Shown one piece after another: positions 24,538-33,389 of a stretch of 64,000 nt of DNA. Position numbers and translations under genes: made by a program. The stretch is taken from NCBI RefSeq assembly GCF_000331105.1, contig NC_020054.1, forward strand, positions 1,291,698 to 1,355,697, read 5' to 3'. Position 1 is the stretch's first letter, and each line of letters starts with the position of its first letter. This DNA is from Fibrella aestuarina BUZ 2. Its GTDB lineage: Bacteria > Bacteroidota > Bacteroidia > Cytophagales > Spirosomataceae. Below the pieces are notes generated by a model. That model did not search any database. It had not been told where the DNA came from and saw nothing but the letters and a program-made list of their open reading frames with translations.

Positions 24538-26160
24538 ATGGCAGAAACAGCCCTCGCTTCGCCACCCGTTGAGGCTCAGCCAGCCCTGCCTACGGGATTT
24601 AAGAAGTGGATCATCGTTATTACGGCTATTACGGCCGCCATCGTTGAGTTGATCGACATATCGATCGTCAACGTGGGGCTGAACGACATCGCGGGGAACC
24701 TCGGCGTGACCATCGAAGACGTGTCGTGGGTCGTGACGGCCTATGCCATCGCCAACGTGATCGTGATTCCGATGACCGGCTTTTTGCAACGGTATTTTGG
24801 CCGGAAAAACTACTACATCGGCTCCATTGTGCTCTTTGCGCTGGCTTCCTACGGCTGCGGCCTGGCCACCAACCTGCCGATGCTCGTGTTGTTTCGGTTC
24901 TTGCAAGGGGTAGGCGGCGGCGCGCTGTTGTCGACTTCGCAGGGGCTCATCTACGACGCCTTTCCGCTATCGCAGCGCCCAACGGCGGCGGCCATTTTCG
25001 GGGCGGGCATCGTGCTGGGACCAACCCTAGGCCCCACGCTCGGTGGGTACATCATCGACAATTACCACTGGAGCTGGATGTTCTACATCAACGTACCCAT
25101 TGGGTTGCTGGCAACGTACCTGAGCTACACGTTCATCGACAAGAAAGCCGACGAACTCAACATCGACCGGGGTAGTATCCGGATCGACACGCTTGGGATT
25201 GCGCTGCTGGCTATCGGTGTGGGGAGTCTGCAATATGTGTTGGAACGGGGCGAAGCCGACGACTGGTTCGACAGCCTTGCCATTCGGTACCTAACCGCCG
25301 CCACGATCATTACGGTGCCGCTGTTCATCTGGTGGGAGCTGCGCGGCACCAATGAACCCGTGGTCGACCTGCGTGTCCTGAAAAACCGCAACCTGACGCT
25401 CGGCGCCATTCTGATCACCATTGTGGGCTATGGGCTGTTTACGTCGGTGCTGCTCTTCCCGCTGTTTGCCCAACGGATTGTGGGACTTACGGCGACGCAG
25501 ACGGGACTGTTGCTCATTCCCGGTGGCTTCGTGACCCTGCCTATGTTTGCCATTTCGGGCCGGTTGCTGGCTAAAGGCGTATCCCCGCGTAACATCGCTA
25601 TTGCCGGTTATATCGCTTTCGGTACGTTCTGCTTTATCATGTCGACCTACAACATGGACGCCACCAACAGTTATTTCATCTGGGCGCTCATTATCCGGGG
25701 TATCGGGCTGGCGCTGGTCAACGTGCCGTTGATCAACCAGTCGGTGTCGACACTTGAGCCACGCCAACTACCCACGGGTATTGCTATCGTCAACATGATG
25801 CGGCAGCTGGGCGGCGCGTTTGGCGTAGCCATCACCAATACCTACGTGACGCAGCGCTCAGCCGTGCACCGGGGCGATCTGGTCAGCCACCTGCAACCGG
25901 GCGATCCGCTGCTCACCGACCGCCTCAACGCCATATCGCAAGGGCTGATGTCGCGCGGGATAAATGCCTTTGAAGCCATGTCGGGCGCTTACCGAAACCT
26001 CGACCTGATCATCCAAAAGCAGGCGCTGATGTTGTCGTATCTCGATACGTTCCGGCTGGCGGGGCTGTTTTTCGTGGTTTCGTTTCCGCTCCTGTTTCTC
26101 CTGAAGTCCAAGAAGATGTCTGCCGAAGCGGCCAAAGCGGCTGCCGATGCGGCTCACTAA
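24538..26160 (+). CDS. DHA2-family MFS multidrug exporter (EmrB-like)
   Basis: A 540-residue protein with about 14 transmembrane helices, as in the DHA2 drug:H+ antiporter group. Visible family features include the early Asp in ELIDISIVNVGLNDI, DVSWVVTAYAIANVIVIPMT, the loop RYFGRKNYY after helix 2 and the antiporter motif C region GPTLGPTLGGYI. It forms the inner-membrane pump of a tripartite efflux system with the preceding adaptor and the following TolC-like channel. Which toxic compounds it exports cannot be read from the sequence. Confidence 0.92.
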   Translation: MAETALASPPVEAQPALPTGFKKWIIVITAITAAIVELIDISIVNVGLNDIAGNLGVTIEDVSWVVTAYAIANVIVIPMTGFLQRYFGRKNYYIGSIVLFALASYGCGLATNLPMLVLFRFLQGVGGGALLSTSQGLIYDAFPLSQRPTAAAIFGAGIVLGPTLGPTLGGYIIDNYHWSWMFYINVPIGLLATYLSYTFIDKKADELNIDRGSIRIDTLGIALLAIGVGSLQYVLERGEADDWFDSLAIRYLTAATIITVPLFIWWELRGTNEPVVDLRVLKNRNLTLGAILITIVGYGLFTSVLLFPLFAQRIVGLTATQTGLLLIPGGFVTLPMFAISGRLLAKGVSPRNIAIAGYIAFGTFCFIMSTYNMDATNSYFIWALIIRGIGLALVNVPLINQSVSTLEPRQLPTGIAIVNMMRQLGGAFGVAITNTYVTQRSAVHRGDLVSHLQPGDPLLTDRLNAISQGLMSRGINAFEAMSGAYRNLDLIIQKQALMLSYLDTFRLAGLFFVVSFPLLFLLKSKKMSAEAAKAAADAAH

Positions 26161-26251
26161 AATTTCTGTCACGGTCGTCGATGGTGAGTTAAGGCTCGGG
26201 CGTATAACGTTCTCAGACAACTCGCCGCCGACCGCCGAATCATTCCACAAC

Positions 26252-27556
26252 ATGCGATTTCCACTACTTTCTATACTGGTCTTGCTCCCCGGTTTGGCGC
26301 TGGCGCAGCAATCTACGGCGTTGCCCGATGATCTGCGGGCGTTGGTGCAACAGGCTTCGGCAAACTTTCCGCTCCTGAAACAGCAGGAGCAACAAATCCA
26401 GGCGACCGCGCTTCAGGCTGATCTGGCCCGCACGGCCCTGCGCCCGCAGATTGGACTGAACGGATCGTATCAGTACATCGACCCCGTCCCGAAAGCGACG
26501 TTACCCGTCAACGGTCGTGATGTGACGTTGCAGTTTCAGCCAAACCACAACGTAAACGCCAACGTCGCCATCTCGCAGTCGCTGTATGATTTTGGGCGAA
26601 CCAACGCCGCCGTGCAGCGGGCTGGCGATAACCTGCGCATTCAGCAGCGGCAACAGGAACTGACGCGCCATAATCTTACCTATCAGGTGGCGGCGGCCTA
26701 TTACGGCATTGGTTTCCTGCAACGGAGTATCGTGGTGCAGGACTCGGTTATCCGCACGGCGGGCGATAACGTAAACGTGCTGTCGGCCCGGCTGCGCAAC
26801 GGCGATGCCTTGCAGTACGACGTCATCACGCAGCAGGTACGTCTGAAGACGGCGCAGAACCGCAAGATCGACCTGCAAAATCAGCTGGATCGGCAGCGGG
26901 CGCTGCTAACGTACCTGACGGGTAATGCCGACCCGGCCGTGAGCGCGGCGTCGCAACAGTTTGGCGAGCCCATTCAGCCGTTTGCCTTGGACGGGCAGCT
27001 TCAGACGGCGTTAGCCAGTAACAAAGACGTATTGGCGGCGCAGGACCGGGTGAAACTAGCCGAAACGGAGATCCGGATCGACGAGTTGTCGGGGCGGCCC
27101 AATTTGGTCTTGCAGGGGGCAACCGGTTTCCGTAACGGCTACGTACCTGACGTAAACACGCCCAAGTTCAATGTGGCGGCGGGAGTGGCGTTTTCAATGC
27201 CGATCTACGCGGGGCGGCGCTACCGGCTGCAAAATCAGGTGGCCAAGCTGAACCTGAACGCTAACCGCTATGCCGTGGAAAATGCCAACGCGCAGCTACG
27301 CCAGCAACTGACCCAACTCAACGCTGATATTGCCGCCAATCAGACGCGGCTCCAAAACCTGAATACGCAGGTGCTACAAGCTCGCAAGGCGCTCGAACTG
27401 GCTCAAACCCGTTTGCGTAATGGCGTCATCACGACGGTGGAGCTCGAAAGCGCCGAAACTGGCATCGAGGAGGCTCAACTGGCTCAATTGGCGTTTCAAT
27501 ACCAATTATTGCTGAATCAGCTAGAACTCAAGCGGTTGCTGGGCGAATCGCTCTGA
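26252..27556 (+). CDS. TolC-family outer-membrane efflux channel
   Basis: A 434-residue protein with a signal peptide (LLSILVLLPGLALAQ) and two similar Ala/Gln/Leu-rich helical halves typical of TolC/OprM proteins (AISQSLYDFGRTNAAVQRA; LELAQTRLRNGVITTVELES). It should form the trimeric exit duct for the pump. The reading frame is open back to 26147, overlapping the pump gene, but the ATG at 26252 starts directly at the signal peptide and leaves a 91-base gap. It is the last gene of the MarR-controlled operon. Confidence 0.9.
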   Translation: MRFPLLSILVLLPGLALAQQSTALPDDLRALVQQASANFPLLKQQEQQIQATALQADLARTALRPQIGLNGSYQYIDPVPKATLPVNGRDVTLQFQPNHNVNANVAISQSLYDFGRTNAAVQRAGDNLRIQQRQQELTRHNLTYQVAAAYYGIGFLQRSIVVQDSVIRTAGDNVNVLSARLRNGDALQYDVITQQVRLKTAQNRKIDLQNQLDRQRALLTYLTGNADPAVSAASQQFGEPIQPFALDGQLQTALASNKDVLAAQDRVKLAETEIRIDELSGRPNLVLQGATGFRNGYVPDVNTPKFNVAAGVAFSMPIYAGRRYRLQNQVAKLNLNANRYAVENANAQLRQQLTQLNADIAANQTRLQNLNTQVLQARKALELAQTRLRNGVITTVELESAETGIEEAQLAQLAFQYQLLLNQLELKRLLGESL

Positions 27557-27565
27557 TTATTGTGG

Positions 27566-27628
27566 GGTACGAGTTAACGAACCGGTGCATTGCCCAGACC
27601 GTGCTTAGCCTGTGTTGTAACTCGTACC
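27566..27628. repeat. Inverted repeat after the efflux operon
   Basis: GGTACGAGTTA (27566-27576) is reverse-complemented at 27618-27628 with a 41-base loop. No clear T-run follows, so terminator function is uncertain. Confidence 0.55.
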
Positions 27629-27773
27629 TCGAAGTGGTGTATCCTTTCCCTAAAAAATCATAAAATTTATCTTTTTGTTAATTCGCAGATGCAACAAAAT
27701 CAGTTGATTGGGAGTTGAAGACGTAAACACCATCCTCAAAACACAACAATTCGGCTCGAAGACAAGACACGTT

Positions 27774-28013
27774 ATGAAAGAACAAGTTGTTGATATTCTC
27801 AAAAATTTTGGCATCCGGGAATCCGAGCTGACCGATACCGTACACTTCACCCGCGACCTTGGCCTCGACAGCCTGGACACGGTCGATCTGATCATGCATC
27901 TGGAGCAGACATTTGGCATTCGCATTCCCGACGAAGATTACCCGAAGCTGGTGACGCTCAAGGGCGTGCTAGACTATTTGGAAGACGAGCAACAGGTTGG
28001 CGTCGCGGCTTAG
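27774..28013 (+). CDS. Acyl carrier protein
   Basis: A 79-residue acidic helical protein with the phosphopantetheine site LGLDSLDTVDLI (Ser33) and the helix-III region FGIRIPDEDYPKLVTLKGVLDYL. It carries acyl chains as thioesters on the 4'-phosphopantetheine arm. There is no fab or polyketide gene next to it, so it may be a second, stand-alone carrier rather than the main fatty-acid ACP. The start is the ATG at 27774; an upstream in-frame stretch to 27708 has no family features. An AT-rich segment (27650-27690) probably holds the promoter. Confidence 0.88.
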   Translation: MKEQVVDILKNFGIRESELTDTVHFTRDLGLDSLDTVDLIMHLEQTFGIRIPDEDYPKLVTLKGVLDYLEDEQQVGVAA

Positions 28014-28044
28014 TTGCCGTATCGATTGCCCCTGGTTGACGCTG

Positions 28045-28073
28045 AAGCCCACGACGTATGTCGAGGGCTTTTT
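28045..28073 (+). terminator. Terminator after the acyl carrier gene
   Basis: AAGCCC and CGAC pair with GTCG and GGGCTT around GTAT, followed by a T-run. Confidence 0.6.
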
Positions 28074-28097
28074 CATGTAGATAGCTTTTGGTAAAAC

Positions 28098-28137
28098 CAA
28101 AACGCCCCGGCTATCAGATGACAACCGGGGCGTTTTG
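28098..28137. terminator. Strong terminator, GMC gene side
   Basis: CAAAACGCCCCGG (28098-28110) pairs with CCGGGGCGTTTTG (28125-28137). It is symmetric and can act on both converging genes. Confidence 0.85.
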
Positions 28138-28153
28138 CTTAAGCAGGCAGGAC

Positions 28154-29872
28154 TTAGAGATTCTGCCGCTTCAGTTCTTTTACGGCGAAATCAGCCGCGC
28201 GGGCCGTGAGGGCCATATACGTAAGCGAGGGATTCACGCACGAGGCCGACGTCATAGCAGCACCATCAGTAACAAACACGTTCTTCACCGAGTGTACCTG
28301 GTTGTTGGCGTTCAGGACCGACGTTTTGGGGTCGCGGCCCATGCGCGCCGTGCCCATTTCGTGGATACCAATCCCGAGGTGCTTCGATTCGTCGTTGTAG
28401 CCACGGACGTTTTTCAGACCGGCTGCTTCGAGCATTTCGACGGCATCGTTCATCATGTCCTTCCGCATTTTCTTCTCGTTCTCGCCGTAAGCGGCATCAA
28501 ATACGAGCAGCGGCAGTCCCCAACGGTCTTTTTGGTCGGGCGAGAGGGTAAAACGGTTGTCGGGGTTGGGCAACACTTCGCCGAAACCACCGAGGCCCAT
28601 TGTCCACGGACCAGGGGTAGTGAGGCTTTCTTTGAAGTCAGCACCGAAGCCTTCCATGCCGTTACCCCGGTTCCAGCCGCCACGGCTAGCGCCACCCTGA
28701 TAGCCAAAGCCACGCAGGTAGTCACGCTTATCGCCGTCCCAGTTCCGGTAGCGCGGTACATAGACACCGTTGGCCCGACGGCCGTAGTAATACTTGTCTT
28801 CCATGCCGTCAAAATCACCCGACGCACCTACCGCAAGGTGGTGGTCCATGATGTTGCGACCCAACTGATCCGACTCGTTGCCCATCCCGTTGGGGAACCG
28901 GTTCGATTTCGAGTTCATCAGGATCGACGTTGACCCGAAGGCTGACGCATTGAGGAAGATGATCTTGGCAAAGTACTCACGAACCTCTTTGGTGTTCTGG
29001 TCGATCACCCGAACGCCCGTGGCCCGGCCTTTCTTCTCGTCGTAAAGCACTTCCGCCACGATCGAGTCGGGGCGAAGCGTGAGCCGACCGGTTTTCATGG
29101 CGGCGGGCAGCGTGGCGGCTTGCGTGCTGAAATAAGCACCAAACGGGCAACCGCGCATACACTGGTTCCGGTATTGGCAGGCAGCCCGGCCCAGATCCGT
29201 GTGTAGCGCTTTGGGATCGGTGAGGTGCGCCACGCGGCCGATGGTAATGCGTCGTTTGCCGAAAGCTTTCTCGACCCGTGCTTTCACCTCCTTCTCCACG
29301 CAGTTGAGTTCCATGGGGGCCAGGAAGTTGCCATCGGGCAGTACGCTCAGGCCGTCTTTGTTGCCGCTGATGCCGGCAAATCCTTCGACGTAGCTATACC
29401 AGGGTGCCAGGTCTTTGTACCGGATGGGCCAGTCAACGCCAACGCCTTCTTTGGCGTTAGCCATAAAGTCTTCCTCATTCCAGCGGTAGCTCTGCCGACC
29501 CCACATCAACGACCGGCCACCCACGTGATACCCGCGGATCCAGTCCATCGGGCGTTTCTCGATGTAAGGGTTCAGCGAATCGTTTTCGAAGTGATGGCGC
29601 CATTCTTCGTTGGCGGTGTAGCCCGTCCGCATGTTGGCCCAATACTCTTCGGCTGCCTGCGTGGTGATGCGCCCACGGTGGGGGAAATCCCAGGGGTTGT
29701 TGGTGGCTGTTACGTAGCCTTCAACGTGTTTAATGTCGCGGCCCCGTTCCAGCATCAGCACTTTCAACCCTTTCTGGGTAAGTTCTTTTGCGGCCCAGCC
29801 ACCTGATATGCCCGATCCGACCACGATTGCATCGTAGGTCATGTCTTTCTGGGCGTCAATGTTGAGATTCAT
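28154..29872 (-). CDS. GMC-family FAD-dependent dehydrogenase (gluconate/sugar dehydrogenase large subunit type)
   Basis: A 572-residue flavoprotein. The FAD dinucleotide fold is AIVVGSGISGGWAAKEL and the substrate part includes YHVGGRSLMWGRQSYRW. The C-terminal GMC block has GIHEMGTARMGRDP and VTDGAAMTSASCVNPSLTYMAL, with the catalytic His in HEMGTARMG. It has a CxxxC pair in NQCMRGCPFG like related large subunits. No signal peptide is visible. The next gene on the same strand encodes a Tat-like gluconate-2-dehydrogenase subunit 3, and the pair probably forms one enzyme exported together. The cytochrome c subunit found in Gluconobacter-type enzymes is absent nearby. Confidence 0.88.
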   Translation of the reverse strand: MNLNIDAQKDMTYDAIVVGSGISGGWAAKELTQKGLKVLMLERGRDIKHVEGYVTATNNPWDFPHRGRITTQAAEEYWANMRTGYTANEEWRHHFENDSLNPYIEKRPMDWIRGYHVGGRSLMWGRQSYRWNEEDFMANAKEGVGVDWPIRYKDLAPWYSYVEGFAGISGNKDGLSVLPDGNFLAPMELNCVEKEVKARVEKAFGKRRITIGRVAHLTDPKALHTDLGRAACQYRNQCMRGCPFGAYFSTQAATLPAAMKTGRLTLRPDSIVAEVLYDEKKGRATGVRVIDQNTKEVREYFAKIIFLNASAFGSTSILMNSKSNRFPNGMGNESDQLGRNIMDHHLAVGASGDFDGMEDKYYYGRRANGVYVPRYRNWDGDKRDYLRGFGYQGGASRGGWNRGNGMEGFGADFKESLTTPGPWTMGLGGFGEVLPNPDNRFTLSPDQKDRWGLPLLVFDAAYGENEKKMRKDMMNDAVEMLEAAGLKNVRGYNDESKHLGIGIHEMGTARMGRDPKTSVLNANNQVHSVKNVFVTDGAAMTSASCVNPSLTYMALTARAADFAVKELKRQNL

Positions 29873-29980
29873 TGTAGAGTAAGTTTTTCAGTTTTCAGTT
29901 GGCAGTTTTCAGTTTTGGCCGTGTGGCAGCGGTACGTTGCCGGACAACGACAAACCTCAAACGCGAAACGATAAACTTGT

Positions 29981-30616
29981 TTAGATCGCCCAGGCTTTTT
30001 GGCCGGGTTTCAGGGGAACACATCCGTCGTAGCGGCCGGGGATAGCCACATACTCAAGGGCCTGCGTGGCACCAATCTCAGAGGTAAAATAGCCCATGAG
30101 CGTCAGGTCTTTAAGCATGACGAAGAACGGTGTTGCGTTGCGCTTCGCCTGCGGAATCTGCACATCCTGCTGGCCTTCCACTTTGCGGGCCATTTCGGCA
30201 CGTTGCTGCTTGGCTTCGGCCTCCAGTTTCTTCATGATGTCGATCTTCTGCGTGTTGTCGAGTTGCGTGTACGACTTCCCGTAGGCATCCTGACTCATCT
30301 TCTGCACCTGCGTCAGGCCGTCGATAAAGCGTTGCTGGTCAGGCTGTTTGTAACAGTCTTTCAGCACCACGTCGATAATCTCGTTGACCTTCGCGGCTTT
30401 GGCGCCGGGTGTTTTGGTGGTGGGAATAATCACATCAGCCAGTTCGGCTACCAGCGCGTCCTGATCGGCAGTGAAAAGAACGGGTTTGCCCGTAGCCACA
30501 CGTTGAGCGGCCGAAGCTTCAAGCGTATCGGCCAGTGCGGATGAACCTAAGCCGGGCAGCGTCATGGTTGCTCCGACCATCGTGGCCACCCGCAAAAGGG
30601 CGTCGCGTCTGTTCAT
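29981..30616 (-). CDS. Gluconate 2-dehydrogenase subunit 3 family protein
   Basis: A 211-residue protein with a Tat-like leader (MNRRDALLRVATMVGA, then a hydrophobic stretch to ALA). The mature domain (LVAELADVIIPTTKTPGAKAAKVNEII near 50-80; FFVMLKDLTLMGYFTSEIG near 170) matches the subunit-3 family that accompanies GMC dehydrogenases. It likely carries the cofactor-loaded large subunit across the membrane through Tat. It is upstream of the GMC gene on the same strand; the 108-base spacer contains stuttered AGTTTTCAGTT words. Confidence 0.85.
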   Translation of the reverse strand: MNRRDALLRVATMVGATMTLPGLGSSALADTLEASAAQRVATGKPVLFTADQDALVAELADVIIPTTKTPGAKAAKVNEIIDVVLKDCYKQPDQQRFIDGLTQVQKMSQDAYGKSYTQLDNTQKIDIMKKLEAEAKQQRAEMARKVEGQQDVQIPQAKRNATPFFVMLKDLTLMGYFTSEIGATQALEYVAIPGRYDGCVPLKPGQKAWAI

Positions 30617-30775
30617 AATAGGTTTTGTTAAGAGATCGTAATTCAGACAAATATACACAATTCTAAGACGAAATAGGAAGGAGAAAAGGCCCGTAAAGTG
30701 CCTATCTCCGGGGCACGGGAATAAAACGACAGGTACGTTGGCTATCGTATCTAACCCGTTGGCAACCAGCTTATG

Positions 30776-32482
30776 TTAGCGGAGCAACACGCGCGCCAAC
30801 TCGCTCACCGGCAGCATGCCCTGCGCCAGTACGGCATTATGAAAACCGCGCAGGCTGGCCTTTTTACCCATCTTTTGCTGGTAGCGATCGCGCAGGGCCA
30901 GCAGTTGCAGCTTGCCGAGCGAATAGGAGAGGTAGCCAGGGTCGTAAGTACCACGGATGGCCTCTTCTCGGGCGGGTTTTTCTTCGTAGTAACAATTGGC
31001 CTGAATGAAGCGCGTAGCCTGGTCGACGGTCCAGCCGTGGGTGTGCAGATTAATGGCGCAAACCAGTCGGCAATACCGCAGCAGCGACTCCGACAGCTGA
31101 GCCATCTTGTACCTGGCGGCTGTTTTGGGATCGCGCCACACATCGCCGCCGGGATAGCCTTCTTCGAGCATCATTTGCTCGGTGTAATGCGCCCAGCCTT
31201 CCACAAAGGCATAGCTGCTAAACACCTTTCTAACTTCGCTGACCTTGGACGCGTTCAGGTGCAGAAACTGTACGTAATGGCCGGGGTAGGCTTCGTGGAT
31301 GGAGATAACCTCCGCCACGTAGCGGTTATACTGCGTGAGCCATTCTTCCTGCTGCCGGGCTGGCCAACTGGCTTTGGGCAGCGTAACGTAGTAATAGGCC
31401 TGCGTCGCCTCTTTCTCGAACGGCCCCGGTGTGTTCATAGCGGCGGTGGCCCCGACCATAAATTCGGGCGTTTTGGTTACGGTGGCTCGCACCTCCGACG
31501 GAATGGAGATCAGCTGTTTGTCGAGCAGGAACTGCCGGATGGCCTCGCAGTGCGCCTGTGTGCTGCTGACGAGTTTGTCGGCCGTGGGGTGATCCCGCTG
31601 AATGCTACGGAATACCTCAATGGCCGGGCGGTTGGGGTCAATGATGCGGGCGGCGTTGGTAAACTCGATCTGCTCGCGTTTCAACTGGGCCAGCCCTACT
31701 CGCAAAATACTGTCGGGATTGGCGTTAAGCTGCTCATTGTATAGCAGCATCCGCCGGAAATTGCCTGTTCCGATGGCAAAGGAGCCTTTGGCGGTTGGTA
31801 GGATATGGCGCTTTAGGTGATCGGCCAAGCCGTGTAGCGCGTCGGCGGCGAGTTTGGTGGCGGACTGGAGTTCGGTTTGTTGGCCGGCGTTGCCCACTTT
31901 GCTGAACGCCGTACGAACGTCGCCCAGCAGGTAATCGGCCGTGCCGTTAAAGACATCGATACTAACCTGAACGTGCTCCGGTGACGGGTTGGCGCTGAGG
32001 TTCTCTTTCACGGCCGCTACGTAATCGGGCATGAGCCGGGCCTTGTTGATGAGCGACTGCATCCGCCCGGCTGGTATTCCGAACGACCGCTCCACGTAGG
32101 TGCTGAAATCGACATTGTACGAATACGGATCTTCGGATGCACGCAGGCTGTCGATGTCGTTCAGTTCGCCGAGAATATTGGCCCGGATGAGCCGGTAGTC
32201 GATCTGCTCGTCGACGCTCAACTGAGCCGTATCGAGTTGGGCAAGCGCCGAGTCGAAATGAGCGAGCTGGGTACGTTGCTGCTGCCACCAGCTTTTGGTG
32301 GGGATGGGCAATTGGCCGTCGTACGCATGGTTACCGAGATAGACGGCTGCTTCGGGATTGCTGGCGTAATAGGCGTCGAGGTATTGACGCGACAGGTCGC
32401 TGAAGCTGGGTACGTTGCCGCGTTCGCGCTGGCAGGCAACCAGCAGCGTGGCGAGCAGTAGAGTGGGGTAGGCGAAGCGCAT
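30776..32482 (-). CDS. DUF885 family lipoprotein (putative metallopeptidase)
   Basis: A 568-residue protein with a lipoprotein leader (LLLATLLVAC, Cys17). The body has the DUF885 pattern: SRQYLDAYYASNPEAAVYLG near the start and the helical zinc-peptidase-like motif HEAYPGHYVQFLH, with EGWAHYTEQMMLEEGY downstream supplying a third ligand-like Glu and His. Some members are carboxypeptidase-like or act on small peptides; most are uncharacterised. It is a single gene on the minus strand, probably periplasmic or surface-attached. Confidence 0.82.
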   Translation of the reverse strand: MRFAYPTLLLATLLVACQRERGNVPSFSDLSRQYLDAYYASNPEAAVYLGNHAYDGQLPIPTKSWWQQQRTQLAHFDSALAQLDTAQLSVDEQIDYRLIRANILGELNDIDSLRASEDPYSYNVDFSTYVERSFGIPAGRMQSLINKARLMPDYVAAVKENLSANPSPEHVQVSIDVFNGTADYLLGDVRTAFSKVGNAGQQTELQSATKLAADALHGLADHLKRHILPTAKGSFAIGTGNFRRMLLYNEQLNANPDSILRVGLAQLKREQIEFTNAARIIDPNRPAIEVFRSIQRDHPTADKLVSSTQAHCEAIRQFLLDKQLISIPSEVRATVTKTPEFMVGATAAMNTPGPFEKEATQAYYYVTLPKASWPARQQEEWLTQYNRYVAEVISIHEAYPGHYVQFLHLNASKVSEVRKVFSSYAFVEGWAHYTEQMMLEEGYPGGDVWRDPKTAARYKMAQLSESLLRYCRLVCAINLHTHGWTVDQATRFIQANCYYEEKPAREEAIRGTYDPGYLSYSLGKLQLLALRDRYQQKMGKKASLRGFHNAVLAQGMLPVSELARVLLR

Positions 32483-32577
32483 GCAGAAACAGAATGCTGA
32501 ACAAAGAAGATGGGCCTAGTAAGCGTGCCCATTTACGGCCCCAAGTTCATTGTTCAGCAGCCATAGTTCCTAATGAC

Positions 32578-33222
32578 TTACAGCCCTTTTGCGGGATTGC
32601 CGAAGACGGTGGCGCCGGCAGGTACGTTCTCAACCACAACCGAACCCGCACCAATGCGGGCATTTTTGCCAACGGTGATGCCCGCCACCAACACAGCCCC
32701 CGTACCGACGTAAGCACCCTCTTCGATGGTAACGCCGCTGTTGACCACGGCGCCTGGTCCAAGCTGCACGAAATCACCGAGTTGAGCCCGGCTGTCGATG
32801 ATCGCCCCGGCCAACACGAGGCAATGCTGCCCGACTGTCGCCATTGGGTTTATGACGGCGCGGGCGGCAATAAGGTTACCGTGCCCCAGGCTGGCCAGCG
32901 ACGAAATCACGGCCGTATCGTGGATGGCGTTGACGGGCTGCACCTTGCGCCGGTCGTTGAGGAGCTTCACCAGTTGTTTGCGGACGCGCCCGTCGCCAAT
33001 AGCAATGCAGGCCTCGCAACTCTTGGCTGAGTTAGCCCCGATCAATTTCAGGAAACCATCGTCGTCGGTATCGCCAAGCACGGTCACGTCGCCAAACTCC
33101 TGCCCATGCAGGGCTTTGTTGTCGTCGAGCAGGCCGTAGACGACTACGTCGTTTCGCTGAAAAATATCGAGGGCCGTCAGGCCAAGGCTACCCGCCCCAA
33201 AAATCAATACTGGGTTTTCCAT
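32578..33222 (-). CDS. NeuD-like sugar O-acyltransferase (left-handed beta-helix)
   Basis: A 214-residue protein. The N-terminal half is a Rossmann-like sugar-nucleotide binding part (VLIFGAGSLGLTALDIF). The C-terminal half is a hexapeptide-repeat beta-helix (VINPMATVGQHCLVLAGAII, then VGKNARIGAGSVVVENVPAG) ending in FGNPAKGL. This is the layout of NeuD/PglD-type acetyltransferases that modify sugars in surface glycans using acetyl-CoA. The substrate is unknown. The ATG at 33222 is used instead of a TTG six bases upstream. A perfect palindrome (33231-33328) separates it from the divergent phosphatase gene. Confidence 0.85.
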   Translation of the reverse strand: MENPVLIFGAGSLGLTALDIFQRNDVVVYGLLDDNKALHGQEFGDVTVLGDTDDDGFLKLIGANSAKSCEACIAIGDGRVRKQLVKLLNDRRKVQPVNAIHDTAVISSLASLGHGNLIAARAVINPMATVGQHCLVLAGAIIDSRAQLGDFVQLGPGAVVNSGVTIEEGAYVGTGAVLVAGITVGKNARIGAGSVVVENVPAGATVFGNPAKGL

Positions 33223-33230
33223 AGACAATC

Positions 33231-33328
33231 AATGTACAATTGACAATGAACGATGTACAATGAGTTTGTCTCAACAAGGGGTGGTTGGAGCAAATTCATT
33301 GTACATCGTTCATTGTCAATTGTACATT
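33231..33328. repeat. Perfect 33-bp-arm palindrome of ATTGTACATT words
   Basis: Arm 33231-33263 is exactly reverse-complemented at 33296-33328 and extends inward to 38 bp with one mismatch. The arms consist of stuttered AATGTACAAT/GACAATGAAC words, as in the weaker element at 2121-2226. It lies between two divergent genes. Confidence 0.9.
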
Positions 33329-33389
33329 CTTCTTATTTTGATAATCAAGCGATAAAATCTACTTCATATGTAGACAGCACCTTTGGGTC

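Noticed and set aside
28088..28933. Long plus-strand open frame opposite the GMC dehydrogenase gene
   Set aside because: It mirrors a gene with strong family motifs; no recognisable features of its own.
29873..29980. Stuttered AGTTTTCAGTT words between the GMC and subunit-3 genes
   Set aside because: Short direct words only; no matching inverted arm was found, so I did not call a palindromic element.
30773..31744. 323-codon plus-strand frame opposite the DUF885 gene
   Set aside because: Shadow of a real gene with lipobox and HEAYPGH motifs on the other strand.
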